Shown piece after piece: positions 52,289 to 62,472 of a DNA stretch of 64,000 nucleotides; the first letter of the stretch is position 1, and each line of letters starts with the position of its first letter. The DNA is from Paenibacillaceae bacterium (lineage in GTDB: Bacteria; Bacillota; Clostridia; Lachnospirales; Lachnospiraceae), in the NCBI GenBank assembly GCA_015057705.1, contig SVDU01000005.1, forward strand, positions 124,001-188,000. Direction: 5' to 3'. The translations under genes were made by a program, and so were the position numbers. Under the pieces are notes generated by a model. It was not told where the DNA came from, made no database searches, and saw only the letters and a program-made list of their open reading frames with translations.

Positions 52289-53101
52289 TTAAAAGCTCTG
52301 CACTCTCAGGATCCGGAGACCTATGATGATGGCAAGGTAAAGAAAATATACCAGATATGTGACCCGGTCCTGATTTCCGTACTTAAGAGGCTTCATCTTC
52401 GTCCGGCCTTCTCCCCCCCGGTAGCATCTCGCTTCCATCGCCATAGCCAGGTCTGTGGCACGGCGGAATGCTGAGATAAAAAGAGGAACCAGAAGGGGAA
52501 TCATGTTTTTCGCTTTCTGGATCAGATTTCCGGTCTCAAAGTCTGCACCTCTGGCCATCTGTGCTTTCATGATCTTATCTGTCTCTTCAACCAGAATCGG
52601 AATGAACCGCAGTGCAATGGACATCATCATGGATACCTCATGAACCGGCACACGGAAACGGTTTAAGAAATCAAGACTCTTTTCCAGACCGTCCGTCAGC
52701 TGGTTGGGTGTGGTGGTCAGCGTCATGATGGAAGATCCTACAACCAGATAGATTAACCGGATTCCCATAAATCCAGCCACAATAATTCCTTCTTTTGTAA
52801 TCTTTAAAAATCCCAAAGATACAACTGCCGTTCCTGGTGTCAGAAACAGATTGAAGCTGACGCTGATCAGCAGCAGAAATACAATTGCTTTTAAGCCTCT
52901 GACCATGAACTTAAGAGGAACATTACTGAGCTTAATGGCCGCTGCAAGAAATACAGTCGCAATCACATAAGCCCAGATATCATTTGCAATAAATAGGGAT
53001 ATGATAAAAACCATGGTCCCAAACAGCTTTGTCCGGGGATCCAGCTTATGAAGAATGGATTCCACCGGGTAATACTGCCCTAATGTAATATCTTTCAGCA
53101 T
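52289..53101 (-). CDS. ecfT: Energy-coupling factor transporter transmembrane protein EcfT
   Basis: A 270-residue membrane subunit that couples the two ATPases to vitamin-binding S-components. HKLDPRTKLFGTMVF is the typical start; ALRFIPILVEETDKIMKAQMARGADF contains the ARG coupling helix, and AMEARCYRGGEGRTKM the second. About six transmembrane segments. It is in the order ecfA1-ecfA2-ecfT-truA. Confidence 0.95.
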   Translation of the reverse strand: MLKDITLGQYYPVESILHKLDPRTKLFGTMVFIISLFIANDIWAYVIATVFLAAAIKLSNVPLKFMVRGLKAIVFLLLISVSFNLFLTPGTAVVSLGFLKITKEGIIVAGFMGIRLIYLVVGSSIMTLTTTPNQLTDGLEKSLDFLNRFRVPVHEVSMMMSIALRFIPILVEETDKIMKAQMARGADFETGNLIQKAKNMIPLLVPLFISAFRRATDLAMAMEARCYRGGEGRTKMKPLKYGNQDRVTYLVYFLYLAIIIGLRILRVQSF

Positions 53102-53114
53102 AATATCTCCCTGT

Positions 53115-53963
53115 CTATTTTCCCAGAAGCCTTATAATCTCGTCTCTGGCCTCTTCAATTGTTGTAATGCTGGTATCAATGGGAACACCGTGGGATTTCA
53201 GGGTTTGAACCACATATGTGATCTCAGGAGCTGCCAGACCCATTGCTTCCAGTTCCTTATAATGCTGAAATACTTCCTTTGGTGTATCATCAAACACTTT
53301 TTCTCCATGGTTCATGACCAGAATCCGGTCTACGTACCGTGCCACATCCTCCATACTGTGAGACACCAGAATAATTGTCATATTCCGTTCCTCATGCAGA
53401 CGCTTAATCTGATCCAGAATCTCATCTCTTCCCTTTGGATCCAGCCCTGCAGTAGGCTCATCAAGAATCAGGACATCAGGATTCATGGCTAGAACACCTG
53501 CGATTGCAACCCGCCGCTTCTGACCCCCGGAAAGTTCAAAGGGAGACCGCTTATAGTAGCTTTCGTCAAGTCCTACCATGGTAAGGGCTTCCTTTGCCCG
53601 TTTCGCTGCTTCTTCCTTATTGAGACCCTGATTTTTAGGGCCAAAGCAGACATCGGTAAATACATCAATCTCGAAAAGCTGATGCTCGGGATACTGAAAT
53701 ACAAGTCCGACATGACTTCTCAGCGCCCGCATATCGTAGCCTTCCTCATAAATATTTCTTCCATTATAATATAGTTTTCCGTCGGTAGCGCGGAGCAGTC
53801 CGTTTAGATGCTGGATTAAGGTTGATTTTCCTGAACCGGTATGGCCGATCAAGCCCACGAATTCCCCATCCGCTATCTCCAGATTCACATCCTTTAATGC
53901 ATGCTGTTCAAAGGCCGTACCTTTTCCATATATATAATTAATATGCTCTGCTTTAATTGCCAT
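53115..53963 (-). CDS. ecfA2: Energy-coupling factor ATPase EcfA2
   Basis: A 282-residue ABC ATPase. Walker [16 protein letters not shown]-loop [10 protein letters not shown], signature [14 protein letters not shown] and Walker [12 protein letters not shown] are present. The long C-terminal region is typical of EcfA. It overlaps ecfA1 by 11 bases and pairs with it to drive vitamin uptake. Confidence 0.95.
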   Translation of the reverse strand: MAIKAEHINYIYGKGTAFEQHALKDVNLEIADGEFVGLIGHTGSGKSTLIQHLNGLLRATDGKLYYNGRNIYEEGYDMRALRSHVGLVFQYPEHQLFEIDVFTDVCFGPKNQGLNKEEAAKRAKEALTMVGLDESYYKRSPFELSGGQKRRVAIAGVLAMNPDVLILDEPTAGLDPKGRDEILDQIKRLHEERNMTIILVSHSMEDVARYVDRILVMNHGEKVFDDTPKEVFQHYKELEAMGLAAPEITYVVQTLKSHGVPIDTSITTIEEARDEIIRLLGK

Positions 53964-54855
53964 GGTTTCCTCCGTTCTCCAGAATCACTTCTCCGGGGAA
54001 ACGCTCTGCAAACCGCGGTAAAAGATTCTCCATCAGTTCATCCAGTGTCAATATCCCGTCAGGCAGATCAAGACCTTTCTGCTTTAACTCATAAGCAAGC
54101 TCTGTGACCTGTGGAACATCTAAACGGTAGGACTTTAATTTCTCCACCTGTGAGAATATCTCACGAGGCGTGCCGTCCATTACTACCTTACCCTCATCCA
54201 TAACGATCACTCTGTCAGCGCCTGTTACCTCTTCCATGTAATGGGTGATAAGAAGAACTGTGATTCCCTCTTTCCTGTTCAGTTCGTGAACGGTTTTCAC
54301 TACCTCTTTGCGTCCGTTAGGATCTAACATGGCTGTAGGCTCATCTAAGACGATGCACTGGGGTCTCATTGCCATTACGCCGGCTATGGCAACACGCTGC
54401 TTCTGACCGCCAGAAAGCCTGTTAGGGGACTTTAAGCGGTATGCTGCCATACCTACGCTTTTTAAGCTTTCGTCCACCCGTTTCCAGATCTCCTCGGTTG
54501 GAACACCCAGATTTTCCGGGCCGAATCCCACATCCTCTTCAACAATATTTCCTATAATCTGATTATCCGGGTTTTGAAAAACCATTCCTGTCTTTTTACG
54601 GACTTCCCATAGATTTTCTTCCCTGGAAGTATCTAAATCCTGAATCCATACCGTACCCTCAGTGGGCAGCAATATGGCATTCAGCTGTTTGGCAAAGGTA
54701 GATTTCCCTGATCCGTTATGGCCAAGTATGGCTATGAACTGACCATTTTCCAGATCCAGGCTCACATCGTCGATGGCACGTTTAATTTCTTCAATATTTT
54801 CTTCTTCATCTTTTCTGATATAATCAAATATCAGTTTAGACGTTTTTATTATTCC
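53953..54855 (-). CDS. ecfA1: Energy-coupling factor ATPase EcfA1
   Basis: About 300 residues from ATG 54855 (AAAGG upstream). Walker [24 protein letters not shown], signature [14 protein letters not shown], Walker [13 protein letters not shown]. It is the first gene of the ECF operon and has its own promoter at 54901-54929. Confidence 0.95.
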   Translation of the reverse strand, partial: GIIKTSKLIFDYIRKDEEENIEEIKRAIDDVSLDLENGQFIAILGHNGSGKSTFAKQLNAILLPTEGTVWIQDLDTSREENLWEVRKKTGMVFQNPDNQIIGNIVEEDVGFGPENLGVPTEEIWKRVDESLKSVGMAAYRLKSPNRLSGGQKQRVAIAGVMAMRPQCIVLDEPTAMLDPNGRKEVVKTVHELNRKEGITVLLITHYMEEVTGADRVIVMDEGKVVMDGTPREIFSQVEKLKSYRLDVPQVTELAYELKQKGLDLPDGILTLDELMENLLPRFAERFPGEVILENGGNHGN

Positions 54856-54900
54856 CATAGCAAGCCTTTCTTTAAAAGTGATACACCCGTATGCCACATA

Positions 54901-54929
54901 ATTTTAGTTGAATATTGCATAACAGTCAA
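54901..54929 (-). promoter_or_regulatory. Promoter of the ecfA1-ecfA2-ecfT-truA operon
   Basis: TTGACT (54929-54924) and TAAAAT (54906-54901) on the minus strand with a 17-base spacer, about 45 bases before the ecfA1 start. Confidence 0.7.
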
Positions 54930-55000
54930 GCGTCGGCATGTATCTTTTGCAAAAACCAAGGATTTAAAGCGAAAATTGGCAAAAAAACGTTTCACCTAAG

Positions 55001-55045
55001 AAAAAAAGATAGATGATACAGATGCTTCCATCCATACCATCTATC
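55001..55045 (-). terminator. Intrinsic terminator after the cell-wall-binding gene pair
   Basis: GATAGATG (55045-55038 on the minus strand) pairs with CATCTATC (55015-55008), followed by seven T. The loop is long (22 bases) and partly self-complementary. Confidence 0.75.
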
Positions 55046-55049
55046 TGCT

Positions 55050-56072
55050 TTATTGTACCCATAAGCCTGATTCATTAACCTTATAATTTCCAACTACCGT
55101 TGTATTGGTCGCCAGGCTTCCGTCACCATTCAGATAATACCATTTTCCTGGAAGCGGCTGAATCCATCCGGTCGCCATATCACCGTCGGTATTAAAGTAA
55201 TACCAGATTCCATTAAGTTCCTGCCAGCCAGTCTTCATAGCGGCTTCTGAGTCCATGTAGTACCATTTCTCATCAACCTTCTGCCAGCCGGTTACAGCGT
55301 AACCATCCTGCTTAAAATAATACCATTTTCCGCTGATCATTTTCCAGCTGTCAGTCACATAGTTACCATCTTCTGCGCGGTACTTCTTACCGTCCTGGTA
55401 ATTTGCCCATACGCCCAGCGTCTCTCCCAGTTCCTGTACTACCGAATCATCAGAGGTAGTGATGTCTCCCTCTTTTAAATAATCATCCTGAGATGAATCC
55501 TTTAAAATAGCCTTTACAGTGTAAAAGTATTTATAACCGCTGTTCATATAAGGAAGAAGATCTGCTGATGTGGAAGATGTGGTCAGGCTTTTAATCCAGA
55601 TTCCGCCCTCCTGATATAACACCACCTGGTATCTGGAAGCAAAAGGAACCTTTTTCCAGGATGCCTTGGTCTTAGCCGTATCACTCCAGCCTGCCTTTTC
55701 CGGGGACTCCAGCTTTGCTACAGGTACGTAGGAGAAAGTAACGACAGTCTCTTCGTCCTGACTATTCACAGAAAGGAGATTGGCACCTTTTACAGTACAG
55801 TCTGATCTCTCGTAAGAACCAGCGATATGAATGGTACCTTTTACTTTCTTTCCAGGTTCCCATTTATCCTCTTCGATGCTCCACTTCGGACTTTCTTCTG
55901 AATAATTCACTTTTACAGTTGGCACATTAATTCCATCTGTCCATGAACTCTTACTGCCATTCTCCACGTAAATCCTTAAGCTTCCTGACGCTGATGCCGT
56001 TATTCCGGTACCAAGAATCATGATCATGCTTAAAAGCAGAAACCATATTCCTTTCCCTTTTCTCCAATTCAT
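55050..56072 (-). CDS. Secreted cell-wall-binding repeat protein
   Basis: About 340 residues. A signal peptide (WFLLLSMIMILGTGITASA) is followed by a fibronectin-like region (about 125-200, SPEKAGWSDTAKTKASWKKV) and about five C-terminal choline/glucan-binding type repeats (GKWYYFKQDGYAVTGWQ, EKWYYMDSEAAMKTGWQ, GIWYYFNTDGDMATGWI). It is exported and probably held on the cell wall. It is cotranscribed with a related gene upstream. The function beyond wall binding is unknown. Confidence 0.85.
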   Translation of the reverse strand: MNWRKGKGIWFLLLSMIMILGTGITASASGSLRIYVENGSKSSWTDGINVPTVKVNYSEESPKWSIEEDKWEPGKKVKGTIHIAGSYERSDCTVKGANLLSVNSQDEETVVTFSYVPVAKLESPEKAGWSDTAKTKASWKKVPFASRYQVVLYQEGGIWIKSLTTSSTSADLLPYMNSGYKYFYTVKAILKDSSQDDYLKEGDITTSDDSVVQELGETLGVWANYQDGKKYRAEDGNYVTDSWKMISGKWYYFKQDGYAVTGWQKVDEKWYYMDSEAAMKTGWQELNGIWYYFNTDGDMATGWIQPLPGKWYYLNGDGSLATNTTVVGNYKVNESGLWVQ

Positions 56073-56094
56073 CAATCTCTACTTCCTTTCTTCC

Positions 56095-57324
56095 CTACTT
56101 TCTCCAGATTCCCTCTCCATCTATTGTAAAACCGCTGATGTTAGTGTTGACTGCTTTTGATCCTTCACCTGGATAAAAATAAAACCAGTTGCCGTCAATC
56201 TGCTTCCAGCCTTCCTGCATAACGCCCTTGGAATCAGCATAATACCACTTATTGTTATAGGAGATCCAGCCAGTTATTACAGCACCCTCAACTCCACTTG
56301 TTGTGGATGGGTTTAAATAATACCATTTGTTATCGGCTTTGTACCAGCCTGTCAGCATTGCTCCATCATTATTAAAAAAATAGGTTTTGTCGCCTTTTTG
56401 CTGCCAGCCAGTGAGCATGATACCGCTGCCGTCAAAAAGATACCATATATTATTGATTTTAGACCAGTTATTCTTTAAATAACTTCCATCTGGGTATCGA
56501 TAGCTCCAGGTGTTTCCGTTCTTAATCCAGCCTACTGCTCCGGTAGATGCAGTGCCGCTGTCCTGTCCGCTGCCGTCTGATACCTTCTCCTGAGGTACAT
56601 ATACCTCACCGGATTCAGTCCAGTCACTGTTCTTTCCGTATTTATCCTCAGTGCTGCTGTATGGCACTGTACGTACTTTAAAACTGTAGGTGCCTGCTTT
56701 GGTCATATAGGGATAAAAATTATAAGAAGTCGCTTTCAGTTTCTCTACCTTCTTAATAATGGAGCTTCCGCGGTACAAATATACATCGTAAGCTCCGGAG
56801 CCGTTATCTGGAGCACTCCATCTGGCATTACCAAAACCAGAATCCTTCCAGTCAGCATCTTCCGGAGACTCATAGGTACCTTTCACCGGTTTAAACGTAA
56901 ATGTTACATATAAAGTATCCGTACCTGAACGGTTTGAGGAAACATAGGTACCGCCTTTAATCGAGATATTACTCGACTGATAGCCTCCTTTAAATGCATA
57001 CTCATCAGCATTTGTAGCATGCAACGTCACCTTCATCTTCGGTTCAGAACCAATCTTCATTTCCTTGCTGTCGGATGTAATCCAGTCCAAGTCTGACACT
57101 TCGTATCTGTTGTTGTTGGTGTAAACATAATTACCGCTTTCCGATGTTGTAGAAAAAGATGTCTCAGAAGGCAGAGTGTCTCCAGTGGAAATGTCTTCAA
57201 GTCCTACGTTAATCGTTACAGACGTTATAGTTTTTACAGTAGCCGCCATTGTCTCAAATGGTATGCTGGCCATCAATACCCCCAGTGCAGAGACGAAAGT
57301 CACCAGTCTCTTTAAACGCTTCAT
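56095..57324 (-). CDS. Secreted cell-wall-binding repeat protein, related to the downstream gene
   Basis: A 409-residue protein. A signal peptide (LVTFVSALGVLMASIPFETMAA) is followed by a beta-rich region, a fibronectin-like stretch with SPEDADWKDSGFGNARWSAP, and five or six cell-wall-binding repeats (NIWYLFDGSGIMLTGWQ, DKTYFFNNDGAMLTGWY, NKWYYADSKGVMQEGWK). The shared layout with the next gene points to duplication. It has a promoter at 57391-57420. Confidence 0.85.
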   Translation of the reverse strand: MKRLKRLVTFVSALGVLMASIPFETMAATVKTITSVTINVGLEDISTGDTLPSETSFSTTSESGNYVYTNNNRYEVSDLDWITSDSKEMKIGSEPKMKVTLHATNADEYAFKGGYQSSNISIKGGTYVSSNRSGTDTLYVTFTFKPVKGTYESPEDADWKDSGFGNARWSAPDNGSGAYDVYLYRGSSIIKKVEKLKATSYNFYPYMTKAGTYSFKVRTVPYSSTEDKYGKNSDWTESGEVYVPQEKVSDGSGQDSGTASTGAVGWIKNGNTWSYRYPDGSYLKNNWSKINNIWYLFDGSGIMLTGWQQKGDKTYFFNNDGAMLTGWYKADNKWYYLNPSTTSGVEGAVITGWISYNNKWYYADSKGVMQEGWKQIDGNWFYFYPGEGSKAVNTNISGFTIDGEGIWRK

Positions 57325-57390
57325 ACTTAATACCTCCCGTTTTTATTTTAGCGGATTATAACAATAGAACCATAATATTCTACAATTTAC

Positions 57391-57420
57391 ATTATAGCCC
57401 TGAAAGCAATTGTCCGTCAA
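57391..57420 (-). promoter_or_regulatory. Promoter of the cell-wall-binding gene pair
   Basis: TTGACG (57420-57415) and TATAAT (57396-57391) on the minus strand with an 18-base spacer, about 70 bases before the ATG. Confidence 0.7.
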
Positions 57421-57469
57421 CTTACGATATTCTTTCTTTATTCTTGCGTTTCTTAACTGAGGGGGAAAT

Positions 57470-57509
57470 AAAAATCCCGATAAGGAATCGCTTCCTTACC
57501 GGGATTTTA
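57470..57509 (-). terminator. Intrinsic terminator after rplQ
   Basis: AAAATCCCG.TAAGGAA (minus strand, 57508-57492) pairs with TTCCTTA.CGGGATTTT (57487-57471), followed by T residues. It ends the ribosomal operon. Confidence 0.85.
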
Positions 57510-57516
57510 TTATTAA

Positions 57517-58053
57517 TTATACAAGCTCAAGAAGTACTTCCATTGCTGCATCACCTTTACGCTGGCCGATCTTAACGATACGTGTATAACCACCGTTACG
57601 GGATACATACTTTGGTGCAACCTCATCAAACAGCTTCTTTGGAAGATCAACAGACTTTGTATTCTTCTTTCTTCCTGCAGCTTCAGACGGAACTTCTGTT
57701 ACATCGTAAAGGACCTTTAACATCTGTCTTCTTGCATGAAGTCTGGAAGGAAGATCTTTCTTGATCTCTTTCTCTACTTCATCATAAACAGTTACTTTCT
57801 TGCCGTTTACAACATCTTTTACTCTCTTGCCGTCTTTATCTTTACGTGCAACTTTAGCTGTTACCTTAACAGTTTCAAAGTTATCTTTCTCTTTTACTGC
57901 TAAAGCGATCAGGCCTTCTGCAACTTTGCGGATTTCCTTTGCTCTTGCTTCTGTTGTCACGATCTTGCCATTATAGATTAATGCAGTTACCTGGCTTCTG
58001 ATTAATGCTTTTCTCTGACTGGAAGTTTTTCCCAGTTTTCTATATCCTGCCAT
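57517..58053 (-). CDS. rplQ: 50S ribosomal protein L17, long form
   Basis: About 178 residues, against about 120 in most bacteria. It begins MAGYRKLGKTSSQRKALIRSQ and has TTEARAKEIRKVAEGLIALA, then an insertion of about 50 charged residues (around KDKDGKRVKDVVNGKKVTVYDE), and ends GGYTRIVKIGQRKGDAAMEVLLELV. Long L17 is known in Lachnospiraceae. ATG 58053 has GGAGG upstream. Confidence 0.95.
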   Translation of the reverse strand: MAGYRKLGKTSSQRKALIRSQVTALIYNGKIVTTEARAKEIRKVAEGLIALAVKEKDNFETVKVTAKVARKDKDGKRVKDVVNGKKVTVYDEVEKEIKKDLPSRLHARRQMLKVLYDVTEVPSEAAGRKKNTKSVDLPKKLFDEVAPKYVSRNGGYTRIVKIGQRKGDAAMEVLLELV

Positions 58054-58150
58054 CTCAATATTCCTCCATTTGTGGAACACGGATACATGCTTCTTCGGTC
58101 TTACTGTATCAGTGCTTAATCTCCATAAATCAACTGCTTAAGCGAATCAA

Positions 58151-59119
58151 TTATGCATTGGTATCATCGCTCGGATTCAGCTGTAAGCCTAATTCCTTCA
58201 ACTTTGCCAACACTTCTTCTAAAGACTTGCGGCCTAAGTTTCGAACCTTCATCATATCCTCAGAAGTTCTGTTGCACAGTTCTTCTACCGTATTGATTCC
58301 GGCTCTCTTAAGACAATTATAAGAACGAACGGAAAGCTCCAGTTCATCTATATTCATCTCCAGAACTTTTTCCTTCTCATTGTCTTCCTTCTCCACCATA
58401 ACTTCTGCAGTCTTGGCGTTCTCAGACAAATCAATGAACAGGTTCAAATGCTCACTCAGTACCTTTGCAGCCAGGCTGACTGCTTCATCTGGTGCCAGAG
58501 TTCCATTTGTAAATACATCTAATGTCAGCTTATCATAATCGGTAACCTGACCTACTCGGGTGTTTTCTACCGTCATATTGACGCGTTCTACTGGTGTATA
58601 AATAGAATCAACAGCTATCACACCTATCGGTAAATCTTCACTCTTATTCTTGTCTGCACTCACATAGCCACGGCCTTTTGTGATAGTAAGTTCCATATAG
58701 AACTTGCTGTCTGTACCGCCGCTAAGTGTAGCGATAACCTGATCCGGGTTCATGATCTCGATATCGGGATCAGCCTGGATATCAGCAGCAGTTACCACAC
58801 CTTCGCCTTCAAACTCGATGTATGCAACCTTTGCTTCGTTGGTATCGCTGTTGTTTTTAATAGATAAGCTCTTGATGTTCATAATGATCTCAGTTACATC
58901 TTCCTTAACACCAGGAATAGAACTGAATTCATGCAAAACGCCGTCGATTTTTACCTGGCTGACTGCAGCGCCCGGTAAGGAAGAAAGCATGATTCTTCTT
59001 AAGGAATTACCTAAAGTCGTGCCATAACCTCTTTCAAGCGGTTCAACTACAAACTTGCCATATTTTTTATCTTCTGAGATTTCAGCAATCTCAATGTTTG
59101 GTTTTTCAAAATCGAACAC
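58151..59119 (-). CDS. rpoA: RNA polymerase alpha subunit
   Basis: About 322 residues, assembling RNA polymerase and contacting UP elements. Residues 1-230 form the N-terminal domain ([24 protein letters not shown]), and the C-terminal domain has [22 protein letters not shown] and [12 protein letters not shown] chose the GTG at 59119 ([15 protein letters not shown]) behind AGGAGGGG; upstream codons lack a site. It lies between rpsD and rplQ as usual. Confidence 0.97.
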   Translation of the reverse strand: MFDFEKPNIEIAEISEDKKYGKFVVEPLERGYGTTLGNSLRRIMLSSLPGAAVSQVKIDGVLHEFSSIPGVKEDVTEIIMNIKSLSIKNNSDTNEAKVAYIEFEGEGVVTAADIQADPDIEIMNPDQVIATLSGGTDSKFYMELTITKGRGYVSADKNKSEDLPIGVIAVDSIYTPVERVNMTVENTRVGQVTDYDKLTLDVFTNGTLAPDEAVSLAAKVLSEHLNLFIDLSENAKTAEVMVEKEDNEKEKVLEMNIDELELSVRSYNCLKRAGINTVEELCNRTSEDMMKVRNLGRKSLEEVLAKLKELGLQLNPSDDTNA

Positions 59120-59227
59120 TAATAGCCCCTCCTTTTGGGTATTTTGTATCGAGGGTCTTATACTCAAACCTTGCCCGGAAGCATAACGCCCCCGGGCGAA
59201 AGCCAGCTTCTATCAACAGACTTTCAA

Positions 59228-59821
59228 TTATTTGGAGTACAACTCGACGATAAGCATTTCATTCACTGGAACATCAATCTCATCTCTTGTTGGTAACTCT
59301 TTAACAGTACCACGTAAATTCTCATGGTCAACATCAAGCCATGCGGGAACCATACGGCCAGCCGTTGTTTCCTGAACACTTTTAAATCTTGCATTGGATT
59401 TGCATTTTTCTTTTACTTCGATTACATCGCCAACTTTTACGATGAAAGAAGGAATGTTTACGCATTTACCATTTACAAGAATGCTCTTATGGTCAACCAT
59501 CTGTCTGGTCTCTCTTCTTGTTCTTCCGAATCCCATACGGAAAACTACATTGTCAAGTCTTCTCTCAAGAAGAATCATAAGGTTTTCACCAACCATACCA
59601 TTCATTCTTTCAGCCTTGGCATAATAGTTACGGAAAGGTTTCTCAAGCACACCGTAGATGAATTTAGCTTTCTGCTTTTCTCTCAGCTGAATGCCGTACT
59701 CACTCATCTTTCTGTTTGCTCTTTTTAATTCTCTCTTTGATTTTTTATCTATTCCTAAATAGATCGGATCAAGACCAAGGGATCTACATCTTTTAAGAAC
59801 AGGAACTCTATCAACTGCCAC
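59228..59821 (-). CDS. rpsD: 30S ribosomal protein S4
   Basis: A 197-residue S4 with the S4 RNA-binding domain (RLDNVVFRMGFGRTRRETRQMVDHKSILVNGK). It is the short form that begins MAVDRVPVLKRCRSLGLDP and has no zinc-binding cysteine cluster of the C+ type. It assembles the 30S subunit and may autoregulate its operon. Confidence 0.97.
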   Translation of the reverse strand: MAVDRVPVLKRCRSLGLDPIYLGIDKKSKRELKRANRKMSEYGIQLREKQKAKFIYGVLEKPFRNYYAKAERMNGMVGENLMILLERRLDNVVFRMGFGRTRRETRQMVDHKSILVNGKCVNIPSFIVKVGDVIEVKEKCKSNARFKSVQETTAGRMVPAWLDVDHENLRGTVKELPTRDEIDVPVNEMLIVELYSK

Positions 59822-59837
59822 TGTAATTACCTCCTAA

Positions 59838-60239
59838 TTAGACTCTTCTACGTTTTGGTGGACGACATCCGTTATGTGGTACAGGAGTTACGTCCTTGAT
59901 GCTGGTTACTTCTAAACCGCATGCCTGAAGTGCACGAATAGCTGCTTCACGGCCTGAACCAGGACCTTTAACCATAACGTCTACTGATTTTAAACCATGT
60001 ACAAGAGCTGCTTTAGTAGCAGTTTCTGCCGCCATCTGAGCTGCATATGGAGTAGATTTCCTTGAACCTCTAAATCCCAGACCACCAGCACTTGCCCATG
60101 ATAATGCATTACCCTGTGTATCAGTTAATGTCACAATTGTGTTATTAAAAGATGACTGGATATGTGCTTGTCCGCGTTCAACGTTTTTCTTTACGCGCTT
60201 TTTTGTCACTTTTTTAGTAGTGGACACTTTTTTAGCCAT
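59838..60239 (-). CDS. rpsK: 30S ribosomal protein S11
   Basis: A 133-residue S11: [45 protein letters not shown], and C-terminal [17 protein letters not shown]. It is followed by rpsD after 16 bases. Confidence 0.98.
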   Translation of the reverse strand: MAKKVSTTKKVTKKRVKKNVERGQAHIQSSFNNTIVTLTDTQGNALSWASAGGLGFRGSRKSTPYAAQMAAETATKAALVHGLKSVDVMVKGPGSGREAAIRALQACGLEVTSIKDVTPVPHNGCRPPKRRRV

Positions 60240-60369
60240 TTTAAACTAACCTACTTTCTTTATAGTTGCTCCGCCCTGCCCGCAGCCGCGTAACGCAGGG
60301 TACGAAATCTGAATCCTGTTATTCCTGTTTTTAAAACATGTAACGTGATTCGCTGTTAATTTTAGTATC

Positions 60370-60738
60370 TTACTTTTTCTTGTTTGCTACAGTCTTTCTT
60401 GGACCCTTACGAGTTCTTGCGTTGGTCTTGGTTTTCTGACCACGAACCGGAAGACTCTTTCTATGACGGATTCCGCGATAGCATCCGATTTCCTGAAGTC
60501 TCTTGATGTTCATAGCGATTTCTCTACGTAAATCACCTTCAACAGTCTGGGATTCAGTAATTACTTCTGCAATTCTCTTTACTTCGTCATCGGTTAAGTC
60601 CTTAACACGAGTGTCAGGATTAACGCCAGCAGTTGTAAGAATGCGGTTTGAACTGGTTCTACCGATACCGTAGATGTAAGTTAAACCGATCTCAACACGT
60701 TTTTCTCTTGGTAAATCAACACCTGAAATACGAGCCAT
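60370..60738 (-). CDS. rpsM: 30S ribosomal protein S13
   Basis: A 122-residue S13: [52 protein letters not shown] and the basic C-terminus. It follows rpmJ by 27 bases. Confidence 0.98.
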   Translation of the reverse strand: MARISGVDLPREKRVEIGLTYIYGIGRTSSNRILTTAGVNPDTRVKDLTDDEVKRIAEVITESQTVEGDLRREIAMNIKRLQEIGCYRGIRHRKSLPVRGQKTKTNARTRKGPRKTVANKKK

Positions 60739-60765
60739 GTGTGTAGTACACCTCCATTAATTATT

Positions 60766-60879
60766 TTAACCTTGTCTCTGCTTATGCTTAGGATTTTCAC
60801 AGATTACTCTGATACTGCCTTTTCTTTTGATGATTTTGCATTTTTCGCAAATCGGCTTGACTGATGATCTAACCTTCAC
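60766..60879 (-). CDS. rpmJ: 50S ribosomal protein L36
   Basis: A 37-codon gene: a GTG at 60879 with AAAGGAG upstream opens [19 protein letters not shown], followed by [13 protein letters not shown]. The C-x2-C ... C-x4-H zinc ligands (C11, C14, C27, H32) are intact, so it is the zinc-binding C+ form. It lies at the expected place between infA and rpsM. Confidence 0.95.
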   Translation of the reverse strand: MKVRSSVKPICEKCKIIKRKGSIRVICENPKHKQRQG

Positions 60880-61079
60880 AGCAATTCTCCTTTCCGTTAT
60901 GCGCCCTTTCACATGCAAAGGTTGATCCCCCGCACCTGATTCTTCTATATAAATCCGGCGGCAAAGGAGCGTCCTTCCAAAAGAGCTTTCTGAGTATACC
61001 CGCAGTGTGTTTTTATCTTAAAACCAGTGCTGCCCTCATGGGCATAATACACCCAGTATTTCAACAAAGTCGCTATAGC

Positions 61080-61108
61080 ATTATAACACTGTTTCTTTTA
61101 AAATGCAA
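61080..61108 (-). promoter_or_regulatory. Promoter of rpmJ-rpsM-rpsK-rpsD-rpoA-rplQ
   Basis: TTGCAT (61108-61103) and TATAAT (61085-61080) on the minus strand with a 17-base spacer, in the roughly 310-base gap between infA and rpmJ. The about 190-base leader contains no other gene I can support. Confidence 0.75.
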
Positions 61109-61188
61109 GCGGTTTTTCCTATATATTTATTAACCCTTTGCCCTGGCGTGTCGCGCTCCTGATGTGGAACGCGCCGGACCTGGACGCT

Positions 61189-61407
61189 TTATTTATCTCG
61201 CCAGATGATTCTTCCCTTGCTTAAATCATAAGGAGACATCTCAATGGTTACCTTATCACCTGGTAAAATACGAATGTAGTTCATGCGAAGTTTTCCGCTT
61301 ATGTGCGCTAATACCTGATGCCCGTTTTCCAGTTCAACCTGGAACATGGCATTGGGAAGCTTCTCCACAACGGTGCCTTCAATTTCAATAACATCTGCTT
61401 TTGACAT
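61189..61407 (-). CDS. infA: Translation initiation factor IF-1
   Basis: A 72-residue OB-fold protein: [39 protein letters not shown] (in parts), then [23 protein letters not shown]. It assists IF-2 and IF-3 on the 30S A site. It follows the KOW gene by five bases. Confidence 0.98.
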   Translation of the reverse strand: MSKADVIEIEGTVVEKLPNAMFQVELENGHQVLAHISGKLRMNYIRILPGDKVTIEMSPYDLSKGRIIWRDK

Positions 61408-61412
61408 AAAGC

Positions 61413-61694
61413 TTACCTCCTAACAACCTGATCTTCTCTTTTGAAACATCGGATGAAATGTTTGATCTCTTCATCAGTGACTCTTTTATTTTCCCGGATT
61501 TTATCTCCCGGGGACTGTTTCTCCCACAAAAGGGGGATTACATGCTTTTTCTTTTTTTTCTTGGGGCAGTCAAGACATCTTATTTTTCCGTCCACCAGAT
61601 ATATATATTCGCCTTCCTCACGCAATATGAAGAAAAATTCTCCTTTGTCGTGCCCTGCCGTTGATTTTACCAATAAACCGGTGTATTCACTCAT
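61413..61694 (-). CDS. KOW-domain RNA-binding protein (ribosomal L14e-like)
   Basis: A 93-residue protein with a KOW motif near the start ([23 protein letters not shown]) and a run of six lysines in [11 protein letters not shown]. It is a conserved clostridial neighbour of map and infA with a probable but unproven role in ribosome function. It starts four bases after map. Confidence 0.85.
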   Translation of the reverse strand: MSEYTGLLVKSTAGHDKGEFFFILREEGEYIYLVDGKIRCLDCPKKKKKKHVIPLLWEKQSPGDKIRENKRVTDEEIKHFIRCFKREDQVVRR

Positions 61695-61698
61695 CGGT

Positions 61699-62469
61699 CT
61701 ATTCCCCGCAGACAGAGGAAACCAGACTTAATATCTCCGGCTCACCTTCTGTGATAAGAACCGTGTTCTCATAGTGAGCGGACAGCTTTCCGTCTTCTGT
61801 TACTACGGTCCAGTCATCATCAAGCCAGACCACCTCCAATGTTCCCTCATTAATCATGGGCTCGATGGCAAGTGTCATTCCTGGTCTTAATTTGATTCCC
61901 CGTCTTCTTGTGGAAAAATTCGGTATTTCGGGATCCTCATGAAGATGGGAACCGATTCCGTGGCCGACTAAATCCCGGACAACGCCATAACCGAACTTTT
62001 CTGCATATTTCTGGATTGCTGCAGATATTTCACCTAAATGATTGCCAGATTTTGCATATTTAATCCCTTCAAAGAAACATTGTTTCGTCACTTCCATGAG
62101 TTGGCCCGCTTCAGGAGTGATCTCTCCGATCCCATAAGTCCTTGCTGCATCAGAATGAAATCCTTTGTAAATAACCCCTGCATCAAGACTTACAATATCT
62201 CCTTCTCTCAGCACACGCTTCTTACTTGGAATCCCGTGAACCACTTCATCATTGACTGATACACAGATGGAGGCAGGATAACCATTATAATTTAAGAAAG
62301 AAGGTGTACAGCCATAGCTTCTTATGATCTCTTCACCCAGATGGTCAATATCCCAGGTCGTCATTCCCGGCTTCAAGGCCTTCTTCAGTTCTTCATGAGT
62401 GATGCAAAGAATTCTTCCAGCCTCTCTCATAAGTTCTATTTCTCTTGCAGATTTAATCGTAACTGACAT
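61699..62469 (-). CDS. map: Methionine aminopeptidase, type I
   Basis: A 256-residue enzyme removing N-terminal methionine. The metal ligands are in SLDAGVIYKGFHSDAARTYG (two Asp), GHGIGSHLHEDPEIPN (His), LAIEPMINEG (Glu) and SAHYENTVLIT (Glu). It follows adk by three bases, as in the conserved secY-adk-map operon. Confidence 0.97.
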   Translation of the reverse strand: MSVTIKSAREIELMREAGRILCITHEELKKALKPGMTTWDIDHLGEEIIRSYGCTPSFLNYNGYPASICVSVNDEVVHGIPSKKRVLREGDIVSLDAGVIYKGFHSDAARTYGIGEITPEAGQLMEVTKQCFFEGIKYAKSGNHLGEISAAIQKYAEKFGYGVVRDLVGHGIGSHLHEDPEIPNFSTRRRGIKLRPGMTLAIEPMINEGTLEVVWLDDDWTVVTEDGKLSAHYENTVLITEGEPEILSLVSSVCGE

Positions 62470-62472
62470 AAA

